DNA of 64,000 bases from Enterococcus_G camelliae (GTDB taxonomy: Bacteria > Bacillota > Bacilli > Lactobacillales > Enterococcaceae): NCBI RefSeq assembly GCF_042685105.1, contig NZ_JBHUMO010000072.1, forward strand, positions 1 to 64,000, written 5' to 3'. The position numbers were made by a program, and so were the translations under genes. Within the stretch, counting starts at the first letter, position 1; each line of letters begins with the position of its first letter. Below the pieces are notes generated by a model. The model was not told the DNA's origin. It was given only the letters and a program-made list of their open reading frames with translations, and ran no database searches. Shown here in pieces: positions 7,545 to 15,759 of the stretch.

Positions 7545-8256
7545 GTTCTTTTCCACCCTTCACAAATAAGTAACGCTCATAAGTTTGCGCATATTTTGAA
7601 AAACTCGCTTTCCGAATATCGTAAGCAGCTAGTAGCGAGGCAAACCATAGTGGGTATGCACCTAAGGCCTTGACTTCCATCAACACATCAATCTCTGGGG
7701 CAACCAATTCATCTTGGGTTTCTCCCGAAAAATGTAAATCCGTTTGACGAAAGCGAATATGCTGATCAAAGGTTACTCGAAAGGCAGTTTCTTCTTTTTC
7801 AAATAAGGACAACCGATCATAGGCGATGAGTACGCGCGGACGTAAATCCGTATGTTGGGTAAACAACCAACGAACCTCCTTACCAATTTGCGTTGTTTCC
7901 AAAATCATTGGCAAATCTCCAGTTTCTTGCCAGCGCTTGTAGTCTTGATAAGGAATCGGCACTCTCCTTTTGTACACAATTCCGCTTACTTTCTTCTTAA
8001 TTTCTAAAAAAAGCAAAGATTCCTCCGTTGGTGCACCATAGCTACGTACACGAAATTTTTCCTTATAAACTGGCTTTGTTAGTGAGTGTTGGATAAATGT
8101 GTAGTTGTCCGTATCAAAATAGAGAGAAAAAATAGTATGTAATCCGTATTCATCCACATTCATATAGGTCATCAGCTCATGAAAAAAATCGTCAAACGTT
8201 GCTTTGTTTATGATATATTTGGTTTCTTTGCGTTCAAAAATATGTTTTAACTTCAT
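7534..8256 (-). CDS. VTC-domain protein, polyphosphate-polymerase fold
   Basis: The 240-residue protein is a single VTC domain, the catalytic fold of yeast Vtc4, which makes polyphosphate from ATP inside a basic tunnel. It begins with the typical RKETKYII. Tunnel-type basic strands follow (KFRVRSYG, FLEIKKKV, YKRRVPI), then an acidic metal-binding strand (VLMEVKAL) and a late ASFSKYAQTYER. It has no membrane segment and would depend on the DUF4956 protein, whose gene overlaps it. Bacterial VTC proteins may make polyphosphate or modify other polymers; the product here is unknown. The start has GGAGG upstream, behind a CiaR-type promoter. Confidence 0.82.
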   Translation of the reverse strand: MKLKHIFERKETKYIINKATFDDFFHELMTYMNVDEYGLHTIFSLYFDTDNYTFIQHSLTKPVYKEKFRVRSYGAPTEESLLFLEIKKKVSGIVYKRRVPIPYQDYKRWQETGDLPMILETTQIGKEVRWLFTQHTDLRPRVLIAYDRLSLFEKEETAFRVTFDQHIRFRQTDLHFSGETQDELVAPEIDVLMEVKALGAYPLWFASLLAAYDIRKASFSKYAQTYERYLFVKGGKEHVR

Positions 8257-8289
8257 CGGGATCCTCCTTTTTCAAACGAGATTATCCCC

Positions 8290-8322
8290 ATCATAAAATA
8301 ACAATCTTAAATAGAACTTAAA
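8290..8322 (-). promoter_or_regulatory. CiaR-type promoter of the VTC operon
   Basis: Reading leftwards: TTTAAG (8322-8317), 5 bp, TTTAAG (8311-8306), 10 bp, then TATGAT (8295-8290). This equals the pneumococcal CiaR architecture of two TTTAAG repeats 11 bp apart placed 10 bp before the -10 box. The same 17-bp element, 16 of 17 identical, faces the other way at 8403-8419. The regulator is not in the window. Confidence 0.65.
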
Positions 8323-8402
8323 CCAGATATATTCAATTATTTATCATGTTTCATCAATTTCATCTATAGTTCCAATTAAAAAAATAACATTCTTCCTTTC
8401 TA

Positions 8403-8435
8403 TTTAAGTTCGATTTAAGGACTGGTTCGTACACT
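8403..8435 (+). promoter_or_regulatory. CiaR-type promoter of the glycosyltransferase operon
   Basis: TTTAAG (8403-8408), 5 bp, TTTAAG (8414-8419), 10 bp, then TACACT (8430-8435). No normal -35 box is visible, as expected where an OmpR-family activator replaces it. A second possible -10 (TACAAT, 8435-8440) overlaps. It mirrors the element of the VTC operon, so the two operons are probably co-regulated. Confidence 0.65.
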
Positions 8436-8464
8436 ACAATTATAAAAAAACCGAGGTGATTTCC

Positions 8465-9541
8465 ATGACAAGTCTTTTACTCATTCCCGTATATGAACCC
8501 ACTGATAAAACACTCGCTTTTTTTCAAACGCTCACGCATCGCATCGATGTTCCAATTATTATTGTGAATGACGGAAGCAATCCTCGCTTTGACGAACGTT
8601 TTTTAGCGATTACCAAAATGAGTCCCACCATTCATCTTTTGCATTATTCAACGAATCATGGCAAAGGTTATGCTCTTCGATACGGTATGCAATATATTTG
8701 GAAAAACTTTCCTCAAACGGCCACAATCATAACCGCCGATGGTGATGGACAACATTCTGTCGAAGATATCTGCCATATTCTCACTCTCTTAGAAAATTTA
8801 CCTGCTAATCAGCTTCTTTTGGGTGTCCGACATTTTACGAAAACATCAACCCCAAAGAAAAGCTACTACGGCAATCGAATTACGTCTTATTTTTTTCTTT
8901 TAGCAAGTGGCATCAAATTAGAAGATACACAAACAGGATTGCGTGCATTCTCAGCGCAATCCATTCCCGCTCTCCTAGCAATCAAGGGTGATCGTTTTGA
9001 CTATGAAATGAATATTCTGGTCGCGTTGCGTTCCTTACAACTCGAACTAGTAACCGTCCCGATTCAAACCATTTACGAAGACAACAACGAACAAACTCAT
9101 TTTCGACCAATCCACGATTCTATCCGAGTTTATCGGTCATTGTTGACTTTTTTTCTATCATCGCTTGCTTCTTCGTTTGTTGATGTCGGTTGTTTTATGG
9201 TGTTACTCATTTTTTTCAGTGCTTCCCCAAGCAACTTATTACTCATCACGGTCATCGCCCGCGTGATTTCAGGTATTGTAAACTATAGTTTGAATAAACG
9301 ATATGTATTCCAAGACAAACAACAAACGAAGAACTCTTTGTGGAAATACACTAGCCTGTTTTGTTTCCAAATGGTGCTAAGCTGGGCTGGTGTCGCCCTT
9401 GTATCCTTGGTTCTGCCTTCCGTTTTATTGACAAAACTACTGGTTGATTGCCTTTTGTTCTTCTTTAGTTATCACATTCAGCAACGTTTTATCTTTAATC
9501 AAAAGAAAAAGGAGGCTTCTCATGCGCCACTTCTTCCATAA
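8465..9541 (+). CDS. GT2 glycosyltransferase fused to a GtrA membrane domain
   Basis: Residues 1 to about 215 form a DPM1-like GT2 glycosyltransferase: early LLIPVYEP, VNDGS, and the metal-binding DGDGQHS near residue 93. Residues from about 225 form a GtrA domain with four membrane segments (SSFVDVGCFMVLL, VISGIVNYSLNKRYVF). Such fusions usually load a sugar on polyprenyl phosphate and help flip it for surface glycan decoration. The ATG at 8465 is used because GAGGTG lies 6 nt upstream; a GTG at 8456 overlaps that site. It is the first gene of a three-gene operon. The sugar is unknown. Confidence 0.85.
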   Translation: MTSLLLIPVYEPTDKTLAFFQTLTHRIDVPIIIVNDGSNPRFDERFLAITKMSPTIHLLHYSTNHGKGYALRYGMQYIWKNFPQTATIITADGDGQHSVEDICHILTLLENLPANQLLLGVRHFTKTSTPKKSYYGNRITSYFFLLASGIKLEDTQTGLRAFSAQSIPALLAIKGDRFDYEMNILVALRSLQLELVTVPIQTIYEDNNEQTHFRPIHDSIRVYRSLLTFFLSSLASSFVDVGCFMVLLIFFSASPSNLLLITVIARVISGIVNYSLNKRYVFQDKQQTKNSLWKYTSLFCFQMVLSWAGVALVSLVLPSVLLTKLLVDCLLFFFSYHIQQRFIFNQKKKEASHAPLLP

Positions 9542-10442
9542 GCCCTACCGTTGGGCGATTCTTTTTACCGTTTTATTGTTAATGAGTAATACTTATGTGT
9601 TACTCAAAGCCTTTGTTATACCAGAAAAGCAACTGGCAATTGCCGCTACAAAAACTACTACTAGCAATACCGCAACTGCTTCAACTACAGATGCGACAAA
9701 GGAGTCAACTAGCAAAGCCACGATTACTGATACTTCTTATCAAAGTGATGATTTATCTATTACGCTCACCACAAAACGCGTGGAGGATACGACTGTTTAT
9801 GTCGTTGATATTCAAACAAACGACAGTTCGCATCTGCTCACTGCCCTAGCTGAAAATAGTTATGGGCGTAACATCAAAGAAACCACTTCTGCAATAGCGG
9901 AAGAAAATCAAGCCATTCTTGCAATTAACGGTGATTTTTATGGATTCCGTAGCACTGGGTTTGTCATGAGAAACGGGATCCTTTATCGTGATACTGCCAA
10001 TGGAGATACAGATGCACTAGTCATTGATAAGAATGGGGATTTTTCCATCATCAATGAACAAACCACTTCCGCCAAAAATTTGACCACCGCAGAACAAATC
10101 TTGTCTTTCGGACCTGCCTTAGTTGAAAAGGGGGAAGTCGTTGTCAATCAATCCTCCGAAGTGACACAGTCAATGACCAGCAACCCTCGAACTGCGATTG
10201 GCCAAATCGGTGAAAATCATTATGTCATTATTGTTTCCGAGGGACGCACAGAGTCAAGTGAAGGTCTCTCACTTTATGAACTAGCACAAGAAATGCAAAC
10301 TGCCGGTGCTACCATTGCTTACAATCTTGACGGCGGAGGCTCATCCACGCTCTATTTCAACGGAAAAGTTGTCAATCAAACCGTTGGCGGCAGTCAAAAT
10401 AGTAGCGAACGCGAAGTTAGCGATATTCTATACTTTAAATAA
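9522..10442 (+). CDS. Membrane-anchored phosphodiester glycosidase (NAGPA domain)
   Basis: The 306-residue protein has an N-terminal membrane anchor (about 10-30), a Thr/Ser/Ala-rich linker to about residue 75, and then a NAGPA-type phosphodiester glycosidase domain. Hallmarks are INGDFYG, NPRTAIG, the late YNLDGGGSSTLYFNG and the final REVSDILYF. These enzymes cleave sugar-phosphodiester bonds, as in GlcNAc-1-phosphodiesters. AAAGGAGG precedes the ATG at 9522, which lies inside the end of the glycosyltransferase gene (20-bp overlap). It faces the outside, so it may trim or remodel a phosphate-linked surface glycan. That role is inferred. Confidence 0.82.
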   Translation: MRHFFHKPYRWAILFTVLLLMSNTYVLLKAFVIPEKQLAIAATKTTTSNTATASTTDATKESTSKATITDTSYQSDDLSITLTTKRVEDTTVYVVDIQTNDSSHLLTALAENSYGRNIKETTSAIAEENQAILAINGDFYGFRSTGFVMRNGILYRDTANGDTDALVIDKNGDFSIINEQTTSAKNLTTAEQILSFGPALVEKGEVVVNQSSEVTQSMTSNPRTAIGQIGENHYVIIVSEGRTESSEGLSLYELAQEMQTAGATIAYNLDGGGSSTLYFNGKVVNQTVGGSQNSSEREVSDILYFK

Positions 10443-10455
10443 AAGGAGTACGTAA

Positions 10456-10839
10456 ATGATAAAAAAACAATTTTTACTCTATCTTACTAGCAGTGTGGTA
10501 CTTTACCTCTTCCAACTAGCTTATCACCATTTCAGTCATGGCGTGTCTTCTCCCAGCCTAAGTTACGCGTGGATGATTCCCATGATTGGTGGCTGTCTAT
10601 TAACATTTCTTACTCGTATCACTCCTTCAAATACCACCCGTGTCGTTCGTAACTTAGCTAATAGCTCCTTGGCTGTTTTTACTTCATGGGCGCTGTTAAC
10701 AGGAATTTTGGCAATCGCTGGTAGCGACTCCCCTTATCTAGACCTCTATCTCTATGTTGGCAACGGCTTATTGCTATTTAGTTGTCTCGCTTACCTTCAT
10801 CGTTTTTCGAAACAAAAAAAGGAATCGCACACTACTTAA
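10456..10839 (+). CDS. Small membrane protein of unknown function
   Basis: The 127-residue protein has about four hydrophobic segments (7-24, 38-55, 70-88, 96-114) and a basic tail. I recognise no family. AAAGGAG precedes the start, 13 bp after the phosphodiester glycosidase, so it belongs to the same operon. It may assist the GtrA flippase or the glycosidase, but nothing in the sequence proves this. Confidence 0.65.
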   Translation: MIKKQFLLYLTSSVVLYLFQLAYHHFSHGVSSPSLSYAWMIPMIGGCLLTFLTRITPSNTTRVVRNLANSSLAVFTSWALLTGILAIAGSDSPYLDLYLYVGNGLLLFSCLAYLHRFSKQKKESHTT

Positions 10840-10855
10840 CGTGAGGCGATTCCTT
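10819..10855. terminator. Bidirectional terminator
   Basis: AAGGAATCGC (10819-10828) pairs with GCGATTCCTT (10846-10855) between two convergent genes. The left side is an A run, giving a U run to the leftward transcript of the MFS gene. The stop of the rightward gene lies in the loop. Confidence 0.8.
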
Positions 10856-10858
10856 CAT

Positions 10859-12022
10859 TTAGTAATTTCTTTTCTGTAATTTCAACGAAAGTAATCCTGT
10901 AATAAATAAAATAATCCCCGCGACATAATAAGGCGAAACGGGATTCATATCAAACAACGCGCCAGCAACTATTGGGCCTAGGATATTGCCGATACTCGTA
11001 AATGTTGAATTCAATCCATTGACTACCCCTTGATTTTCTCCCGCATGGTGCGATAAATAGGAAGTAACCGCTGGGCGGAATAGATCAAAGGCTAAGAAAA
11101 CAATAAACGTTGCCAGCACAACTAACCAGTGTTGATTCGTCATAGAAATAACAATGATGAATAACGCACTAATAAAGAACGTCCATTGAATCAAACGAAT
11201 TTCTCCTATTTTTTCGACGATACGATGAAAGAAAAATAATTGCGCAATCAAGGCAAAACCCCCACTAAACATGATGATCAAGGAAATATCTGCCGTTGTA
11301 AATCCAAAATTCCAACTCGCCATAATGCTATAGATTGATTCAAAAGCTTGTAAACCAAAAGACGAAATTAAAATAACGATGAAAAAACCAAAGAACAACG
11401 GATGAAACAGCACCGAAAAAATCGACTGCTTTTCACTTGAGTTCGCCTCAATTGCTCGCCCTACTTGTTCTGATTTGGGAACTTCTTTCAAAAATAATGA
11501 AGTAAAGCAAAACCCAATAAATGCCACCACACCCGCTGCAAAAAAAGGTGTCCGTGTTCCAAAAACGGCCAATAATCCACCAATTCCCGGACCAATTATA
11601 AATCCACCACTAATCGCAGCTGACACGTATCCCATCGCTTTTGATCGTTCTTTCAATGTGGTTAAATCCGCGACATAGGCTGTAACAGACGGCATAATAC
11701 AAGCGGCTGAAGCTCCACCAATCAAACGCGAAACATAAAACCATGAAACCGACTGCGCCCAACCAAATAAAAATTCCGAGATAGAAAACAAACCTAATCC
11801 CAAAACAATCATTCGTTTTCTTCCCCATTTATCAGAAGCATGCCCAGCAAATGGCGAAACAATCAGCTGTGCAAATGCAAAAATGGAGACCATCAACCCC
11901 ATCGTGGTCCCACTTAAATGCATTTCTTCCTTTAACAGTGGCAAGACTGGAATCACCAATCCCACACCCAAAAATACCAAAAACAAGTTAGCATAAGCCA
12001 ACAGTAACATCTTTTTCTTCAA
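10859..12022 (-). CDS. MFS multidrug exporter, NorA/Bmr type
   Basis: The 387-residue protein has twelve predicted membrane segments and belongs to the DHA1 drug:proton antiporters. Motif A reads GHASDKWGRKRM near residue 60, and motif C, typical of exporters, reads AAISGGFIIGPGIGG near residue 134. It resembles NorA, Bmr and the enterococcal EmeA, which expel fluoroquinolones and dyes; the real substrates are unknown. It is a single gene. A short hairpin (AGGTGT-TAGC-ACACCT, 12054-12069) lies 32 bp before the start and could be an operator. Confidence 0.85.
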   Translation of the reverse strand: MKKKMLLLAYANLFLVFLGVGLVIPVLPLLKEEMHLSGTTMGLMVSIFAFAQLIVSPFAGHASDKWGRKRMIVLGLGLFSISEFLFGWAQSVSWFYVSRLIGGASAACIMPSVTAYVADLTTLKERSKAMGYVSAAISGGFIIGPGIGGLLAVFGTRTPFFAAGVVAFIGFCFTSLFLKEVPKSEQVGRAIEANSSEKQSIFSVLFHPLFFGFFIVILISSFGLQAFESIYSIMASWNFGFTTADISLIIMFSGGFALIAQLFFFHRIVEKIGEIRLIQWTFFISALFIIVISMTNQHWLVVLATFIVFLAFDLFRPAVTSYLSHHAGENQGVVNGLNSTFTSIGNILGPIVAGALFDMNPVSPYYVAGIILFITGLLSLKLQKRNY

Positions 12023-12104
12023 TTAATCCCTCCTGATTCAATCACTTACTAAAAGGTGTTAGCACACCTCCCACCATTGTACTCAATAGCTATCATACTA
12101 GTCA

Positions 12105-12132
12105 AAAAAAGCACATTGGCAATGTGCTTTTT
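12105..12132 (-). terminator. Terminator of the TasA-like operon
   Basis: The hairpin AAAAGCACATTG-G-CAATGTGCTTTT follows the last gene of the operon (stop at 12137) in the leftward direction. A-rich and T-rich flanks make it potentially bidirectional. Confidence 0.75.
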
Positions 12133-12136
12133 TCCG

Positions 12137-12616
12137 TTACTTTTTTAACACAACTAAAATAATTAATCTCAATGCTATAATTCCCATCACAATCGCAAAA
12201 ATTAGGGGATTTTGTAACCAAATAAATAAATAGCCCAAATAAGGAATCCGCAATACAAATGATCCAACATAATTTTCAGCTGTCACTACCTTCAAATCGT
12301 CTATCTTATTATTGTCTCCCCGAGTGGTTGCTACATCATCCGCGATTGATACAACGCGATGCGTCACAATCATGCCGGAATCAAGGAAACTGATGATTTC
12401 GCCATTTTTTACTTGCGAGAATGGTTCAACAGCAGTTAGGATATAATCTCCTATCTTAAGGGTCGGTTCCATACTTGCACTAATTACTGTATATCCTTTA
12501 TAACCAAAAACCCCTTGACTAGAAGGGGCTGAAAAAAAATTTACAACGGCAATCATCATAAAAAACATTACGATAATTGTCTCAATACACCGCTTAAATG
12601 TACGAACTATACGCAT
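12137..12616 (-). CDS. sipW: SipW-type signal peptidase I (second copy)
   Basis: This 159-residue membrane protein belongs to the ER/archaeal-like signal peptidases, which use a Ser-His-Asp set instead of Ser-Lys. Ser48 lies in VISASMEPTLKIGD, His86 in MIVTHRV and Asp101 in TTRGDNN. There is one N-terminal and one C-terminal membrane segment. Such enzymes process TasA/CalY-type fibre proteins. It is the last gene of a five-gene leftward operon and differs clearly from the copy at 13333-13815, suggesting divided substrates. It sits 12 bp after the 220-residue unknown gene. Confidence 0.88.
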   Translation of the reverse strand: MRIVRTFKRCIETIIVMFFMMIAVVNFFSAPSSQGVFGYKGYTVISASMEPTLKIGDYILTAVEPFSQVKNGEIISFLDSGMIVTHRVVSIADDVATTRGDNNKIDDLKVVTAENYVGSFVLRIPYLGYLFIWLQNPLIFAIVMGIIALRLIILVVLKK

Positions 12617-12628
12617 GGTAACCTTCCT

Positions 12629-13291
12629 CTACCCTATTTCTTCTACTCTAATCAGGTTATTTGGTTTATCTGAATAATAAATATATTTTTTATCCGCCGC
12701 CAGTACCGAAATCCGGCTAATAAATTTTCTATCGGGATAATGAGCTTGTACTTCTTCCGACAACGGTTCTAAATAGTTGATAAATGCGGCCGGCTTCAAC
12801 GATTCATCCACCAATCGCACCTGATAGCGAAGGATATTTTTTTTTAAGTCTACTTCTCCTTTTGAGAGACACTCAAACTGATTATTCGAGGTTCTCTGGG
12901 CTTGCACGACGTAATTGCGTTCCACAAATAGTTTTGACACTCCATTAATGACTTGCATTTGGACACTGATGAGTTTCCCCTCACGTCTGGTTGTCGCCTC
13001 ATCTTCGAAATTTGTAACATCCGTCAATACAAATTTCAATGATGCTCGTTGATTTTCCGAAAAACGTTTGCAATAAGCAACAAACTCCTGCCGACTCAAG
13101 GCCTCGTTAACAAAATTCGTCTTTACTATATCCACTTTTGTATCATTATTTCTAATCGTCGTCGCTAAATAATTCTTATTTTTTATGTTTGCTTGGTTGA
13201 GATACTCTTTTAAATGATATGTTCCCCAAAATACTATACAAGGTAATACGATAATAATGATTAATTTAAAAAAATAACTACTTTTTTTCAT
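12629..13291 (-). CDS. Unknown membrane-anchored extracellular protein of the TasA-like operon
   Basis: The 220-residue protein has one N-terminal membrane segment (about 8-27) followed by a mostly polar, beta-rich outer part with two cysteines. I recognise no family. It lies between the two SipW-type peptidase genes (41 bp after one, 12 bp before the other). By position it may help assembly or anchoring of the matrix fibre, comparable in place but not in sequence to TapA. That comparison is only inference. Confidence 0.65.
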   Translation of the reverse strand: MKKSSYFFKLIIIIVLPCIVFWGTYHLKEYLNQANIKNKNYLATTIRNNDTKVDIVKTNFVNEALSRQEFVAYCKRFSENQRASLKFVLTDVTNFEDEATTRREGKLISVQMQVINGVSKLFVERNYVVQAQRTSNNQFECLSKGEVDLKKNILRYQVRLVDESLKPAAFINYLEPLSEEVQAHYPDRKFISRISVLAADKKYIYYSDKPNNLIRVEEIG

Positions 13292-13332
13292 TCAACCAAA
13301 CCTACCTGCCATCTACAATTGAAGTATACTTC

Positions 13333-13815
13333 CTACTTCTTAAAATATAACACCAGTAATAAGATTGCAATAGCAAAACAGATAGATAGTAAAATAATTG
13401 GGTTACTTAATTGTGAAGAGACGTATCCCAATTTTGGAATACGATAACGATATTGTCCAATATAGTTATCCTTGGTAATCAGCACATCATCAACATTCGG
13501 ATTGGTGTCACCTTTAACCGTGATCCCTTTATCTGTAATTGATGTAATTCGGTGAGTGACTATGGTTTGATCATCATGTAAATATGAAATCACATCACCA
13601 ACCTTCAACTCATCATAAGGTGTCAATTGGTCAATAATATAGTCCCCTGAGTCAAATGTTCCTCGCATACTGTCACTCAAGACGGTATATCCTTTGTACC
13701 CAAACAACCCTTTGCCATCTGCCGCTGAAGAGTAATTCAAAAAAGCAAATAACAAAACGATTGCCACAAAAATCGTTGCAATAACATTCAATACTGTGGA
13801 AATTGTTTTTTTCAT
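13333..13815 (-). CDS. sipW: SipW-type signal peptidase I (first copy)
   Basis: This 160-residue ER-type signal peptidase has Ser49 in VLSDSMRGTFDSGD, His88 in IVTHRI and Asp103 in VKGDTNP, with membrane segments near residues 8-28 and 138-158. The residue after the catalytic SxSM box is Arg, where the second copy and Bacillus SipW have Glu. The start has GGAGG and lies 8 bp after the 628-residue SipW-type substrate gene. It should remove the signal peptides of the two upstream proteins, both of which carry TYAY-[FL]TD cleavage regions. Confidence 0.9.
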   Translation of the reverse strand: MKKTISTVLNVIATIFVAIVLLFAFLNYSSAADGKGLFGYKGYTVLSDSMRGTFDSGDYIIDQLTPYDELKVGDVISYLHDDQTIVTHRITSITDKGITVKGDTNPNVDDVLITKDNYIGQYRYRIPKLGYVSSQLSNPIILLSICFAIAILLLVLYFKK

Positions 13816-13823
13816 AAATCCTC

Positions 13824-15710
13824 CTATTGACCAGCGACTGATTCTTCAGATGGCGTAGTCTGACTCTCTGTTGAATCATCCGTGGTTGTATTGGTCGATG
13901 AACCTGTTGTATCGGACATTGCAGTACTACCATTCGTTTCAGTACCGGAAGACGGCACAATTGTACCACTCGAATCAGAAGTAGTACTTGTATTCTTTTC
14001 AGCCGAAGAAGGTGTCACGTCCTTAGCTTTTACAAACGACCGTGCAGATACAGCAGGAATAGAAATTGAGATGGCGCTGTAATCAGTTATACTTGTATTT
14101 CCATTGGGATCAACAGAAAAATACAATTTAAATCGGAAAGTACTAGCTATCTTAGTTGTTTTAATAATCACTTTCATATAGTTGCCATCACTTGAAAAGA
14201 CGGTTTGTGACGAATCAATCGTAAAGTCATCATTCTGACTAACTATCGAGAACGTGGTAAGACTCTCTGCAAGCAAACCACTTTTAGTAAATTTAATGTA
14301 CACAGGTACACTATATTCTCCATCATTCAAAGCAATATTAGTCTGGTCATATCGCAATTCAAAAGCCACTTGAGACGAATTGGTTTCGAAATCTCTTGAT
14401 GAACTAATACTATTGCTCGTTAAGTGATTATATACTTCAGCTAATTGATCAACTTCGTTCACCGAAACAAGCCTTCGACTAAACAACACTGTCTGGTTAT
14501 CAGCCTTACTAACTAATTGCAATTCGGCCGTTTTACCGCCGCTTGACGAATTCTGTTTAATAGTTACGCTTGTATCAGATTGAGCCGTAATTGCAAAATT
14601 GTTCGTATCACTCACTTGCCATGTGGCATAATTGGACAAATTTGACAAAGTCGCTTCGCTTTTCGAACTACCATTATGTTGCTGCGTAGCATACTTCAAG
14701 TTCACTCCAGTACTTCTAGTATAGATGGTTGTATTCAATTTCACACCAGAATTGTGAAGAGTAAAATCTGTATTTAACAAAAATGGATAAACGATGTTTC
14801 CAAACTCAATGTTCGATAGATTCCCACTAATCCAACCCATTTTTAAAAAGAAAGCCAAATTTGCACTACTATCAACCTTAAATGTAGTTTCAGGTTGTTT
14901 TATCGTAACCTTAATTCCATCACCTGGGAATACTTCAACATTCGCTTGCGCGACATGGTTTTCAATCAAGAAACTCTTACTTACTTTATCGATTTCTGCA
15001 GAATTCAAAGTATTTTTCAATTTAATGTAAATTACGCCTTCATTTAATTGTTTATAATCTCCATTATTAATAACTGTATAGTAAATATTCTGTGCAACAT
15101 AATATTTATCATTAATAAATGTGGCATTTTTGGGCCAACTATCCTCATTAGTTTCATTTGCGGTTTTGCCATTATGATCGGTTATCGCAAATGTTTTTGA
15201 AGATGTTTTCGTCTCTCCAATATTCGCGGTGATTGTAACATAAAACTTGAACTCGCCCTCTTTGTAATAGCTGTCTGGAAAATCGGCGTTTTTTGTCACT
15301 TGCATTTGCGTTTGTTTTTTAGTTTCTCCATAAAAATGCACGGTTTCTGGTAAAGATAGTGTAAAATATTTTTCCAGATCTCTAATAGGTAGCTTACCGT
15401 CCTTGTCACTACTAATTTTTACGTTGAGTGGAACATCTCCAAAATAACCCAAATCACCTGTTTTTAGCTCAATCATTGGTGTATTAGTCTTGGTGACGGG
15501 TGTTGTATATTTTTCAAATGACAGTTCTAAGTTCCCAGTAATATTTATGCCCGATACCGTACTTGCATTGCTTTCAGCCATCTCTAGTGACAAATTCATT
15601 GGAATCGTCTTTGTATCTGTAAGGTAGGCATACGTTGCATGAATTGGCGACATCAAAAAAAGGGCGCACCCACCAATGAGTGCGACGAACCAGTAAAGTT
15701 TGCCTTTCAT
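13824..15710 (-). CDS. Large secreted matrix protein with SipW-dependent signal peptide
   Basis: The 628-residue protein begins with a signal peptide ending in ATYAYLTDTKT, the pattern processed by SipW enzymes. Residues to about 550 look like several beta-sandwich repeats. The last 65 or so residues are Ser/Thr/Asp-rich and end in SVAGQ, with no LPxTG motif and no membrane tail. The ATG at 15710 is chosen with AAAGGA 10 nt upstream; a GTG at 15719 is too close to that site. It follows the TasA-like gene by 49 bp. It could be a surface fibre partner or adhesin; no known family is evident to me beyond the signal type. Confidence 0.72.
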   Translation of the reverse strand: MKGKLYWFVALIGGCALFLMSPIHATYAYLTDTKTIPMNLSLEMAESNASTVSGINITGNLELSFEKYTTPVTKTNTPMIELKTGDLGYFGDVPLNVKISSDKDGKLPIRDLEKYFTLSLPETVHFYGETKKQTQMQVTKNADFPDSYYKEGEFKFYVTITANIGETKTSSKTFAITDHNGKTANETNEDSWPKNATFINDKYYVAQNIYYTVINNGDYKQLNEGVIYIKLKNTLNSAEIDKVSKSFLIENHVAQANVEVFPGDGIKVTIKQPETTFKVDSSANLAFFLKMGWISGNLSNIEFGNIVYPFLLNTDFTLHNSGVKLNTTIYTRSTGVNLKYATQQHNGSSKSEATLSNLSNYATWQVSDTNNFAITAQSDTSVTIKQNSSSGGKTAELQLVSKADNQTVLFSRRLVSVNEVDQLAEVYNHLTSNSISSSRDFETNSSQVAFELRYDQTNIALNDGEYSVPVYIKFTKSGLLAESLTTFSIVSQNDDFTIDSSQTVFSSDGNYMKVIIKTTKIASTFRFKLYFSVDPNGNTSITDYSAISISIPAVSARSFVKAKDVTPSSAEKNTSTTSDSSGTIVPSSGTETNGSTAMSDTTGSSTNTTTDDSTESQTTPSEESVAGQ

Positions 15711-15759
15711 CGTGAACACGTCCTTTCTTAATTAACGCTTCTCTTTTTCCTGAAATCTA

